Both the position numbers and the translations under genes were made by a program. Positions 31,781 through 39,752 of a stretch of DNA of 64,000 bases are shown piece after piece; the stretch's first letter is position 1, and each line of letters begins with the position of its first letter. The notes beneath the pieces are model-generated. The model worked only from the letters and a program-made list of their open reading frames with translations. It did not search any database and was not told the origin of the DNA. The stretch lies in contig JAZSFP010000011.1 in the NCBI GenBank assembly GCA_045532295.1, positions 1-64,000 on the forward strand, written 5' to 3'. The DNA comes from UBA10677 sp045532295 (GTDB lineage Bacteria > Bacillota > Clostridia > Christensenellales > Pumilibacteraceae).

Positions 31781-31805
31781 TTAAAGAAAATTCAAAAAAA
31801 TTAAA

Positions 31806-34619
31806 ATGCAGTTTAATTCGTACACTCTCGTCATCTGCTTAATAGTGTACATAGGGCTTGTTTCCCTCTTTGCATTTACTATTACAATCATTACCAAACA
31901 AACTCTTAAACTGACACGCTTAGGCGCAGAAGATGAGAAAATTAAAACTGAATATTTGAAAAACAAAGACAAAAAGCAGTCTGTAACGACGGGGATAATC
32001 AATTTGGTTATCCCTATTGTTGCTTGTATCGTGATGCTTGCGCTTTTTATCGGTTCGATCGTAGTAGGCGCTTTGAGTAATAACGTCGTTGGCGATATCC
32101 CCGTTCTCAAGGTCGTTTCAAGCGCGTCTATGGCGTCTAAATACGAAAGAAACGAATATCTTTTCGATAACGAACTTGACGACCAACTTCAAGTGTACGA
32201 TTTGATTTTCGCGCACAAACTTCCCGACGAAAAAGACCTCAAAAAGTACGATATCGTCGTTTACGAAGTTGAACCCGGAATTTTACTTATTCACCGCATA
32301 GTAAATATCGAAGAGCCAAACGAAAGACACCCTAACGAGCGTTACTTCTTGCTCCAAGGCGATAGCGTTCCCACTCCCGATAAATTCCCCGTTAGATATT
32401 CGCAAATGAAGGGTATTTATAGAGGCGTGCGAATTCCTTTCGTAGGTAGCATAGTCGTGTTTATGCAGTCAACTGCCGGCGTGCTTTGTATGATGCTTAT
32501 CGTCTTTGCCGCTTTCATTATGCCTTTCCTCGAAAAGAAGTTCGAAAACGAAAAGAGGTTACGGCTTATTGCTATGGGCTTAATTGCGGAAGACGGTACT
32601 GAAATTAATAACGGACAAGCCGTTACTACTCCCGTTCCTTCACCAGAGACTGAGAGCGTAGCGAATACGCCTCCGCCCCTGCCCGAGCCTGAACCGATTA
32701 GCGCGGAAGAAACGCCTCCCGTAGTTACTCAAACCGAAACGGTTAGCGTGGTAGACGATACCGCTCCCACTACTTTAGAGAGCGAAGAAGAGACGGTTAG
32801 CACGATAGTCGAGCCGATAGTTCAAACGGAAATTGCTACGACGATTGACGATATTGAAGACTTTACAGAAGACGACGATGATTTACCCGAAGACGATTTA
32901 GTTGACGAAAAGTGGTATCACTCGCTTACGGGCAGAAAAGGTTTGACCTTCAAGCAAAAACTTGACGGCGCAACGGACGAAGTTCTTAATAGATACGCTC
33001 AAATCATTACTCATCTTTATAAAGTTGACGGGGTACGAGTTTTAGAAAGCAAGACGGCGGAAACCTATAAAAAGGGCAACAAGCCTATTACTAAAATCTC
33101 GTTTAGAGGCAAAACGCTCTGCGTTTATCTGCCCCTTAACCCGAGCGAATACTTAGATACTAAGTATATTTACAGCGAAACTACCGCTAAAGCATACAAA
33201 AACTATCCTATGCGTATTAAGGTTACTTCGGATAGACAAGCAAAGTGGGTTAACGAACTCATTAGCGAAGTCGCTACGAATTACGGCGTTAATATGCTCG
33301 AGGTAAGCAAACTCATTAGCCTTGACGGTAGCGTTAAGATTTTCGAGCAAGAGCCTATTGAAACGCCCGAAACGCCTGCTGAAAAGTGGTATCACTCGCT
33401 TACGGGCAGAAAAGGTTTGACCTTCAAGCAAAAACTTGACGGCGCAACGGACGAAGTTCTTAATAGATACGCTCAAATCATTGCTCATCTTTATAAAGTT
33501 GACGGGGTACGAGTTTTAGAGAGCAAGACGGCGGAAACCTACAAAAAAGGCAACAAGCCTATTGCTAAAATCTCGTTTAGAGGCAAAACGCTTTGCGTTA
33601 ACCTATCTCTTAACCCAAGCGAATACTTAGACACCAAGTATATTTACAGCGAAACTACCGCTAAAGCGTACAAAAACTATCCTATGCGTATTAAGGTTAC
33701 TTCGGATAGACAGGCAAAGTGGGTTAACGAACTCATTAGCGAAGTCGCTACGAAGTACGGCGTTAATATGCTCGAGGTAAGCAAACTCATTAGACTTGAC
33801 GGTAGCGTTAAGATTTTCGAGCAAGAGCCTATTGAAACGCCCGAAACGCCTGCTGAAAAGTGGTATCACTCGCTTACGGGCAGAAAAGGTTTGACCTTCA
33901 AGCAAAAACTTGACGGCGCAACGGACGAAACGCTCAAGAGATATTATCAAATCCTTACGCATCTTTACAAAGTAAAAGGGCTTAAGGTTTGGGAAAGTCG
34001 GGCTTTCGAGACTTACAAGCGTGGTAGCACGCCTATCGCTAAAATCTCGTTTAGAGGCAAAACGCTTTGCGTTAACTTGGCTCTTCCCCCAAGCGAATAC
34101 TTAGACACCAAGTATATTTACAGCGAAACTACCGCTAAAGCGTACAAAAACTATCCTATGCGTATTAAGGTTACTTCGGATAGACAAGCAAAGTGGGTTA
34201 ACGAACTCATTAGCGAAATCGCCAAGAAGAACGAAATTTATATGTACGCCATAAGTAAACTCGTAAAGATACAAGGAAACGACAAGACTTTTGAGCAAAG
34301 GCTTAAAGAAAGTTCGGAAAACACGAAGAACTGGTTCAAGGAAATTAACGACTACTTGCTCGGTTTAGACGGTATTAGGACTATAAGCGCGAAAAAGCAA
34401 ATAACTTACAAGATTAAAAGCAAAAACTTAGCGAAGGTTAGGATATTAGGCAAAACGCTTAACGTTTACTTAGCCTTAGCGCCCAAGAAGTTCAAGGACA
34501 CCAAATATAAGTTTATCGACGCGTCGGGTAAAAAGGCGTATGAAAAATACCCTATGAGAATTAAGATTACCTCTGCTCGACAAGCGAAATGGGCTATTGA
34601 ACTTATTCAAAAAATCTAA
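31806..34619 (+). CDS. SipW-type signal peptidase I fused to four tandem repeats of an unrecognised domain
   Basis: 937 residues. Helices at 5-30, 63-91 and about 214-241 frame an extracytoplasmic S26 peptidase of the ER/archaeal (SipW) class: catalytic Ser108 in SSASM, His163 in LLIHRIV where bacterial LepB has Lys, and GDSVPTPD (185-192). After the last helix comes an acidic Pro/Thr/Glu linker (about 270-366). Three near-identical units of 158 residues follow (starting at Glu368, Glu526 and Glu684: EKWYHSLTGRKGLTFKQKLD, FRGKTLCV, YPMRIKVTSDRQAKWVNELI), then a shorter divergent fourth (about 840-937). By topology the units should be cytoplasmic. SipW proteins are usually about 190-250 residues. 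The ribosome binding site is weak. Confidence 0.85.
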   Translation: MQFNSYTLVICLIVYIGLVSLFAFTITIITKQTLKLTRLGAEDEKIKTEYLKNKDKKQSVTTGIINLVIPIVACIVMLALFIGSIVVGALSNNVVGDIPVLKVVSSASMASKYERNEYLFDNELDDQLQVYDLIFAHKLPDEKDLKKYDIVVYEVEPGILLIHRIVNIEEPNERHPNERYFLLQGDSVPTPDKFPVRYSQMKGIYRGVRIPFVGSIVVFMQSTAGVLCMMLIVFAAFIMPFLEKKFENEKRLRLIAMGLIAEDGTEINNGQAVTTPVPSPETESVANTPPPLPEPEPISAEETPPVVTQTETVSVVDDTAPTTLESEEETVSTIVEPIVQTEIATTIDDIEDFTEDDDDLPEDDLVDEKWYHSLTGRKGLTFKQKLDGATDEVLNRYAQIITHLYKVDGVRVLESKTAETYKKGNKPITKISFRGKTLCVYLPLNPSEYLDTKYIYSETTAKAYKNYPMRIKVTSDRQAKWVNELISEVATNYGVNMLEVSKLISLDGSVKIFEQEPIETPETPAEKWYHSLTGRKGLTFKQKLDGATDEVLNRYAQIIAHLYKVDGVRVLESKTAETYKKGNKPIAKISFRGKTLCVNLSLNPSEYLDTKYIYSETTAKAYKNYPMRIKVTSDRQAKWVNELISEVATKYGVNMLEVSKLIRLDGSVKIFEQEPIETPETPAEKWYHSLTGRKGLTFKQKLDGATDETLKRYYQILTHLYKVKGLKVWESRAFETYKRGSTPIAKISFRGKTLCVNLALPPSEYLDTKYIYSETTAKAYKNYPMRIKVTSDRQAKWVNELISEIAKKNEIYMYAISKLVKIQGNDKTFEQRLKESSENTKNWFKEINDYLLGLDGIRTISAKKQITYKIKSKNLAKVRILGKTLNVYLALAPKKFKDTKYKFIDASGKKAYEKYPMRIKITSARQAKWAIELIQKI

Positions 34620-34643
34620 ACTTTAAAGGAGGTAACGGCGCAT

Positions 34644-35684
34644 ATGGGCGCAATAAAACATATAAAATTTGCAACGCTTATTATAGCCGTTACTCTCTTG
34701 TTTGCTATAACGAGCGTCTCAGCGGCGTGGGTTTACGCAACTAAACTTCCGGACTCGATACATACTTCAATCGAAATACAAGTATTCCCGTGGGAAGGCT
34801 CGGAAATCCTGCCTGACACGGTGGTGGGCGAAAACCACAAGGCGCTTATTGACAATATCCTGAACGGAACGATGACTAACTCTAACGGCAACACCGTGGA
34901 AATCGGTATCAATAATCCGGACTCCGAGATAAGCAATCAAATAGAAGACCGTACCTCAAAGAACAAATACACTTTCGGTAGTATGGACTTCTACGACAGT
35001 CAAGAAATGAACGCAATCTTCGGATTGCAAGCGGCAAAACTTACTTTTATGATTTACTCGCCACCAAGTACCCCAAACGTTAAGTATCTGTACACCACTA
35101 ACTGCGATTTAGGTTCTGCCGGCTATCTATGGTGGGGCAACGCAAAATACCCCATAGGCGAACGAGTTTATCCTATTTATAGGACGAGGCTTGAGTACCA
35201 AGACGACTTCGATGAAAACGGTAATCCCACTAAAGCGTGGGTTGCAGTAAAAACGATATTAGGCTCGGCAAAGTCCGCTTACTACGATAACGACGCGTTC
35301 GGTTCGGCAATCGCTAAAAACCCCGCGTTTGACCCCACTACTTTCGCTCCCATTAACCCAGAAGACTGCGAGACGGGCGATACCGCAATGGCAGTTGGTA
35401 CGAGCGTTGATACCGCTATCTATATCCCGCTTGGAACAACGGTTGACGAAACTGCTTATTCAACTGACAAAACTTACTTTAAGTATACGGCATCGTCAAG
35501 CGGTACGATTAAAATTACTCCTACCGAAAAGAGCGACCTTCTTAACATAAGCGTTTATTCAGACGCGTCGCTTTCCACCTTGGTTGCATCCGGCAATGGT
35601 CAAGAATTTAGTTTCAACGCATCGCAAAGAACTTACTACATAGTAACCACCGGCGATATGGAAATTAACTTCAAAATTCAATAA
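34644..35684 (+). CDS. Secreted protein with SipW-type signal peptide
   Basis: A 346-residue exported protein whose signal region (ATLIIAVTLLFAITSVSAAW, then VYATKLPD) mirrors that of the gene at 31118. The middle is beta-rich with aromatic patches (AGYLWWGNAKYPIGERVYPI); the last 90 residues (YIPLGTTVDETAYSTDKTYF, TASSSGTIKITPT, SVYSDASLSTLVASGNG) look like a bacterial pre-peptidase C-terminal (PPC) domain, often found on secreted proteins. AAGGAGGT precedes the ATG 24 nt after the peptidase gene, so the three genes form an operon. It is a probable peptidase substrate; a minor subunit or anchor role is inference. Confidence 0.8.
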   Translation: MGAIKHIKFATLIIAVTLLFAITSVSAAWVYATKLPDSIHTSIEIQVFPWEGSEILPDTVVGENHKALIDNILNGTMTNSNGNTVEIGINNPDSEISNQIEDRTSKNKYTFGSMDFYDSQEMNAIFGLQAAKLTFMIYSPPSTPNVKYLYTTNCDLGSAGYLWWGNAKYPIGERVYPIYRTRLEYQDDFDENGNPTKAWVAVKTILGSAKSAYYDNDAFGSAIAKNPAFDPTTFAPINPEDCETGDTAMAVGTSVDTAIYIPLGTTVDETAYSTDKTYFKYTASSSGTIKITPTEKSDLLNISVYSDASLSTLVASGNGQEFSFNASQRTYYIVTTGDMEINFKIQ

Positions 35685-35687
35685 AGA

Positions 35688-35718
35688 AAAAGCACGCTAC
35701 TAAAAATAGCGTGCTTTT
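35688..35718 (+). terminator. Terminator of the SipW locus
   Basis: AAAAGCACGCTA (35688-35699) and TAGCGTGCTTTT (35707-35718), loop CTAAAAA. It directly follows the stop at 35684. Confidence 0.85.
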
Positions 35719-35728
35719 AACAACAAAA

Positions 35729-35760
35729 AAAACGCACTGCGCTAAAGCGCGGTGCGTTTT
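35729..35760. terminator. Terminator within copy A
   Basis: AAAACGCACTGCGC (35729-35742) and GCGCGGTGCGTTTT (35747-35760), loop TAAA. It is the duplicate of the terminator at 37063-37094 and would end minus-strand transcripts from the island's HTH gene. Confidence 0.8.
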
Positions 35761-35780
35761 CGTTCAGTTTAATCGTTATA

Positions 35781-35866
35781 TTATTTAACCCACTTAAATT
35801 CGTCGGTTACGGTATAGGTTGCTCCGTCAGTGTTGGTAATATCGTATACGCAATCGGTTGCGGTTA
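35781..35866 (-). pseudogene. Duplicated 3' fragment of the beta-helix secreted protein gene
   Basis: The fragment encodes the last 28 residues of the protein at 37115-39547 (ITATDCVYDITNTDG, then FKWVK and stop), in the same strand and frame. It has no start. It begins four bases after the stop codon of the HTH gene. Confidence 0.85.
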
Positions 35867-35870
35867 TTTT

Positions 35871-36071
35871 TTATTCATTTATTAGGTCATCTATACTAAC
35901 ACCAAAAATTTTTCCAAGTTTACGCAACATATCAATATTAGGCTCAGTTCTTCCCTGCTCCCAATTAGCATAACAACTTTCAACAACATTTAACTCTTTC
36001 GCAACTTGCTTTTGAGTTAAGCAACACGCTATTCTCGCCTCTTTAAGATTTTTACAAAATTTCATATCCAT
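35871..36071 (-). CDS. XRE-family HTH transcriptional regulator
   Basis: A 66-residue single-domain Cro/CI-type helix-turn-helix protein (LKEARIACCLTQKQVAKELN, then VVESCYANWEQGRTEPNIDM, LRKLGKIFGVSIDDLI). It has no C-terminal domain. A TATAAT box on the minus strand (36080-36085) places the predicted RNA start within two or three bases of the ATG, and no ribosome binding site is present, so it is probably translated from a leaderless mRNA, as is known for lambda cI from PRM. It is divergent from the island's two other genes and is the likely ligand of the palindrome in their promoter. Confidence 0.88.
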   Translation of the reverse strand: MDMKFCKNLKEARIACCLTQKQVAKELNVVESCYANWEQGRTEPNIDMLRKLGKIFGVSIDDLINE

Positions 36072-36105
36072 ATTAAAATATTATACGAAAACTACACAAA
36101 ATGTC

Positions 36106-36134
36106 TTGACACTAGACAAAATATCTAGTATAAT
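36106..36134 (+). promoter_or_regulatory. Island promoter with palindromic operator
   Basis: TTGACA (36106-36111), 17-bp spacer, TATAAT (36129-36134). Inside it ACTAGA (36111-36116) and TCTAGT (36124-36129) are inverted copies seven bases apart, touching both hexamers, and TGTC/GACA repeats overlap the -35. Binding of the divergent HTH protein here would block the promoter. The minus-strand promoter of the HTH gene (-10 at 36080-36085, AAGACA-like -35) begins within the same 60 bp. Confidence 0.8.
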
Positions 36135-36164
36135 AATATTATATTTTAGGAGGTAGAATTTTTA

Positions 36165-36368
36165 ATGAATATTGAAACCGAAGAATACAAAGGATATATC
36201 GCATATTATATTTTTGGTAAATACATTGACGATAGACGATATACATTAAAGATAATTAAGGATAATAATATTTTAAGGGAATGTCATGGCTTTACTTGTA
36301 ATGGAGCAAAATCGGAATTTCATAGATGGGTTGATAAAAAATTAACAAAGACAAACTTAGGGGAATAA
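36165..36368 (+). CDS. Small hypothetical protein of the island
   Basis: A 67-residue protein with no recognised family: Tyr/Ile-rich N-terminal half (YKGYIAYYIFGKYIDDRRYT) and a basic C-terminal part with Cys40 and Cys45. AGGAGG at 36148-36153 and the strong promoter support that it is expressed. Codons are AT-rich, unlike the flanking genes. It precedes the lipoprotein gene by five bases. It might be a structural partner of the HTH regulator or of the lipoprotein; there is no direct evidence. Confidence 0.65.
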   Translation: MNIETEEYKGYIAYYIFGKYIDDRRYTLKIIKDNNILRECHGFTCNGAKSEFHRWVDKKLTKTNLGE

Positions 36369-36373
36369 CTGAT

Positions 36374-36988
36374 ATGAAAAAAATACTGAGTATATTTTTA
36401 ATAGTTACAATCTTTTTAACTTTATATGCTTGCTCTAATGATAATTCAAACAAAGATAACCACACCAGCCAAATACCTGACATATCGATAGAAGAAGAAA
36501 TAACTCCTCCTGACATATCGATAGAAGAAGAAATAACTCCTACCGTAATAGCACTAACAAAACATAATTATAACTCTTATTTAAATATTTCTATTACTCA
36601 AACAGCGCAATCCCCCACATTAACCTCAAACACATATCTTGTTACTTATAACAATGGGTATCAGTGCGAATATACAGGCTTAACCCCACCAAAAGGGACC
36701 CAATGTGTGCTTTTACATGGCAACTACTCACTCTTAACAACATTTACTGTAAAATGTCTCTCAAAAGATAAAAAATATATTTTTTCAAACAGTATGTTCA
36801 CAATATCTTATCGTTCAGCTCCTAATCAAGTATCAGATTTTACGGTTTATATTTCAGAAGATGGTAATGGTAGCGAGGTTTTCATGATATCGGAAAAATA
36901 TATGCTACCTAATAAAATTTATTCCTTTCATATAAATGATATGATTAAGGATTTCAATGGCAAAGTGTCATTTTTTAATAACAATTAG
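36374..36988 (+). CDS. Lipoprotein of the island, unknown function
   Basis: A 204-residue protein with a lipoprotein signal (MKKILSIFLIVTIFLTLYAC, lipobox LYAC, Cys20). After Cys is a Ser/Asn-rich spacer with an 11-residue direct repeat (PDISIEEEITP twice), which is a 33-bp tandem DNA duplication at 36476-36541. The remaining 140 residues are beta-rich and unrecognised. It should sit on the outer face of the cytoplasmic membrane. AT-rich codons (AAT, TAT, AAA) mark it as recently acquired. It shares the promoter at 36106-36134. Confidence 0.8.
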   Translation: MKKILSIFLIVTIFLTLYACSNDNSNKDNHTSQIPDISIEEEITPPDISIEEEITPTVIALTKHNYNSYLNISITQTAQSPTLTSNTYLVTYNNGYQCEYTGLTPPKGTQCVLLHGNYSLLTTFTVKCLSKDKKYIFSNSMFTISYRSAPNQVSDFTVYISEDGNGSEVFMISEKYMLPNKIYSFHINDMIKDFNGKVSFFNNN

Positions 36989-37055
36989 TTCTTATGTTTT
37001 TTAGTTTTTTACAAAAATAAGCGTAAGCTTGTTCAATTACGCTCAAACGTTTCAA

Positions 37056-37200
37056 CAACAAAAAAACGCACTGCGCTAAAGCGCGGTGCGTTTTCGTTTG
37101 GTTTAATCGTTATATTATTTAACCCACTTAAATTCGTCGGTTACGGTATAGGTTGCTCCGTCAGTGTTGGTAATATCGTATACGCAATCAGTTGCGGTTA
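37056..37200. repeat. 146-bp direct repeat, copy B
   Basis: The intact copy, covering the last 86 bases of the beta-helix gene and its terminator (37063-37094: 14-bp stem, TAAA loop, T-run on the minus strand). Compare copy A at 35721-35866. Confidence 0.9.
37063..37094. terminator. Terminator of the beta-helix protein gene
   Basis: AAAACGCACTGCGC (37063-37076) and GCGCGGTGCGTTTT (37081-37094), loop TAAA. A second minus-strand hairpin (AGCGTAA/TTACGCT, about 37020-37044, then TATTTTT) backs it up. Confidence 0.85.
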
Positions 37201-39547
37201 CGTTTTCGATCTTGTTGAAGAAGTAAGGCGAAGTTCCGCTATTGATAACGACTTTGAAGTTTGCGTTATTAAGCGTAGTAACGGTTGCAGCGTTAACGGA
37301 GATGAAAGGATCGTTAATCTTTAATTCGTCAACATTTACGATTGCTCCGTCAATTAAGATGTTTACTTTGCCGCTGTTGCTAATGAAACTCGTACCTAAA
37401 TAGTCAACGTTAACTACTACGCCTTTACCCAAGGTTAAATCGTTATAAATCTTAAAGGGAGCATAGTTCGTATTAGAAGTAGTAAAGTTGATTTCAACGT
37501 TGTAAATCTTAGTAGCGCCGTAGCCAAGGATTAAGGATTTATCACCTGCGTTGATTTTAGCATCCTTCTTATAGGAAATAATAACTACGCTGGGGTCGGT
37601 ATCGCTGGACGACTGGAATACCTGCTGAGCATAAGAAGGAAGGTTAGCGTCAATCGTATATCCGTTAAGGTCGATAACTGCATTCTTTCTGATAATTAAG
37701 GTTTTGGTAAGAGTGATATTAGATGCAAGACGAACGCTGTTGCCCTTGTTGATTGCGCTGATAAGTTCAGCCTCGGTGCTAACTACTACGGTCTTGTCGA
37801 TAACGAAACCGTAGGTGTCTTTCTCGGCTAAAAAGTCAACCTTATCAACCTTACGCTCTAAGCCGTAATCGTCAACTACGTTAAATACGCAATCGCTAAT
37901 AGTAGCGTTAGCAGCGTGGCTAATGAAATACGAAGTGTAGGTGGTGTTAAGACCGATATTTACAGCGGTATTTTTAAGGTCAACTACGGTTGCTTGGTTA
38001 CCGGAAATTACGTAACCTGCGTTAGTCTTATACTCGGTAATATTAATAGTTGCGCCGTCTGCATTAACTGCCTTAGAACCGTCGATAAGGTAAGTTCCCA
38101 AGAAGTCAACGTTAACTACGGTATTATTACCCAAGGTTAAAACAGCCGTAGCGCCAGCCATATTGAAGGTTTGCGCGCTCGAAGTCTTAATAGTACCTAC
38201 GTTAACAGTTACGTTGTTAATTTCAAAATCGCCGTAACCCTTAATGAACATTTTATCGCCCGCGTTAACGGTTGCGCCACTCTTCGAGGAAGTCATTAAA
38301 ACATTAGCGTAGGTTAAGAACATTTCGCCCGAATAAGTGGAATCCAAGGTGTAACCGTTAAGGTCGATGATAACGTCATTTCTAATTTCAAACTTTTTGG
38401 TAAGGGTGATATTAGAGGTAAGAACTACGCTCTGACCTGCCTTAATAGCGTTAGCAAGCGCGGTCTCGTCAGCAACTTCTACGCTTTTTACGGAAACGAT
38501 AGTGAAGTTGGAGAAGTGCGTGGTTGCAAAGGTGATGCTACCGGTAGCGTCGTAGAAGAACTCGCCGTCAGCGTCAACTTCCGCTACGCTGTTTACGGGG
38601 GTCATTGCTACGCCCTCGTGATACAAGATTACGCCGTTAAGGTCAGCGGGAATATTCTCGGTAACGGTAACTACGATGGGAGCGGTGTTGTCGTCTGCAA
38701 CTTCGGGAATATTAATGTTAAGACCAAACGCCTCAGCGCCTACTGCCTCAAAGTTGAAGTTACCTGCGTTAGCCTCTGCCTCGGTTACTACTAAGGTAGC
38801 GGTGGTCGCGCCGTCCTCAAGAGCGGTACCTGCAGGAATTTCTGCGGTGTAGCCGTTAGAAGAAATGGTGGTCTCTTCCTTGGTTTCAAGGTTGCCCGTT
38901 GCGGTGTTAACTTCAGCGTCAACTACTGCGCCTGCGTTGGTGTCGTTGAAGGTCTCAGCGTTACCTTGGATACCCTCTACGGTTACGGTAAGCGAACAAG
39001 TCTTGCCTTGGAACTTGTTGTCGTGCACGCTATTGCCGGTGTCGGGAAGGGAAACCTCGAACAAAATCGTGTCTCCGTTCGTGCCGGGGGTAAGCGTTTT
39101 CCAAGCCGTGTAGGTCTTGCCCAAGAACGCCTCGCCGTCAGCGCTTACTACTAAACCGCTGAACAACTCGCCCGTTGCGGAAATAACTACTCTATACTTA
39201 GCGTTTACCGTGCTTTCGTTTACAGCGGTTACCTTGAATTGAGCGGAGTCGCCACAAACCATATTCGTAAAGGTTAAGGTGTCGCCGTCAAAAGCCAAGG
39301 TTCTCGTATCGGTGTTTCCACTCGACTCAAATCCTTCGGTTGCGCCGTCTGCAACGGTTCTCGAATAAGTACTTTCGTTAAGGTCCTTAATCATTACGTC
39401 CGAAACGGATGCAACGATAGAAACTTTACCCGAAGTAACTGCAATGTTTACTTCGCTCGTGCTAGTAAAAAGCGCGAAGGTTGCGCCCGTGATAAGGCTC
39501 AAGCACATTGCAATCGAGAGTATTGCGGTTAATAATGATTTTTTCAT
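37115..39547 (-). CDS. SipW-type secreted protein with two beta-helix-like repeats
   Basis: 810 residues. The N-terminus (KKSLLTAILSIAMCLSLITG, then ATFALFTSTSEVNIAVTSGK) is a textbook SipW-dependent signal peptide with the TasA/CalY-like start of the mature domain (residues about 28-205). A linker domain follows (to about 365), then two tandem blocks of about 200 residues (VVLTSNITLTKKFEIRNDVI, DLNGYTLDS; and VRLASNITLTKTLIIRKNAV, DLNGYTIDA) resembling pectate-lyase-type right-handed beta helices. No catalytic residues are evident, so a structural surface protein is more likely than an enzyme. The promoter at 39642-39670 and AAAGGAG support the start. It is a likely client of the peptidase at 31806. 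Confidence 0.83.
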   Translation of the reverse strand: MKKSLLTAILSIAMCLSLITGATFALFTSTSEVNIAVTSGKVSIVASVSDVMIKDLNESTYSRTVADGATEGFESSGNTDTRTLAFDGDTLTFTNMVCGDSAQFKVTAVNESTVNAKYRVVISATGELFSGLVVSADGEAFLGKTYTAWKTLTPGTNGDTILFEVSLPDTGNSVHDNKFQGKTCSLTVTVEGIQGNAETFNDTNAGAVVDAEVNTATGNLETKEETTISSNGYTAEIPAGTALEDGATTATLVVTEAEANAGNFNFEAVGAEAFGLNINIPEVADDNTAPIVVTVTENIPADLNGVILYHEGVAMTPVNSVAEVDADGEFFYDATGSITFATTHFSNFTIVSVKSVEVADETALANAIKAGQSVVLTSNITLTKKFEIRNDVIIDLNGYTLDSTYSGEMFLTYANVLMTSSKSGATVNAGDKMFIKGYGDFEINNVTVNVGTIKTSSAQTFNMAGATAVLTLGNNTVVNVDFLGTYLIDGSKAVNADGATINITEYKTNAGYVISGNQATVVDLKNTAVNIGLNTTYTSYFISHAANATISDCVFNVVDDYGLERKVDKVDFLAEKDTYGFVIDKTVVVSTEAELISAINKGNSVRLASNITLTKTLIIRKNAVIDLNGYTIDANLPSYAQQVFQSSSDTDPSVVIISYKKDAKINAGDKSLILGYGATKIYNVEINFTTSNTNYAPFKIYNDLTLGKGVVVNVDYLGTSFISNSGKVNILIDGAIVNVDELKINDPFISVNAATVTTLNNANFKVVINSGTSPYFFNKIENVTATDCVYDITNTDGATYTVTDEFKWVK

Positions 39548-39641
39548 ACTTTCTCTCCTTTAAGTAAGTATCGTAAATTCAGATGATGCGCTACGGGGTA
39601 TTAACAACGTACGCGTATACGAGCGCATAATCCTTTATAAT

Positions 39642-39670
39642 ATATTATCACTAAAAGCCTCTTTTGTCAA
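39642..39670 (-). promoter_or_regulatory. Promoter of the beta-helix protein gene
   Basis: Minus strand TTGACA (39665-39670), 17-bp spacer, TAATAT (39642-39647), about 90 nt before the ATG. The 5' untranslated region contains a CG/TA-rich palindromic stretch near 39608-39622. Confidence 0.75.
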
Positions 39671-39752
39671 GAGTTTTTACCTATATTTTGCGATTTTAAA
39701 ATTAATCAACGGTAAAATTTTATACAAATACCATAGTTTGTTTAAAAAATCG

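Larger units (their letters stand above)
35721..35866. repeat. 146-bp direct repeat, copy A
   Basis: About 97% identical to 37056-37200: one A-run length change and three substitutions. It comprises the 3' end of the beta-helix gene at 37115 together with its terminator. The two copies flank the 1.2-kb AT-rich island. Confidence 0.9.

Noticed and set aside
35871..36988. Toxin-antitoxin pair or prophage remnant in the island
   Set aside because: The HTH protein is divergent from, not co-transcribed with, the 67-residue gene. There is no toxin motif and no integrase, transposase or phage structural gene.
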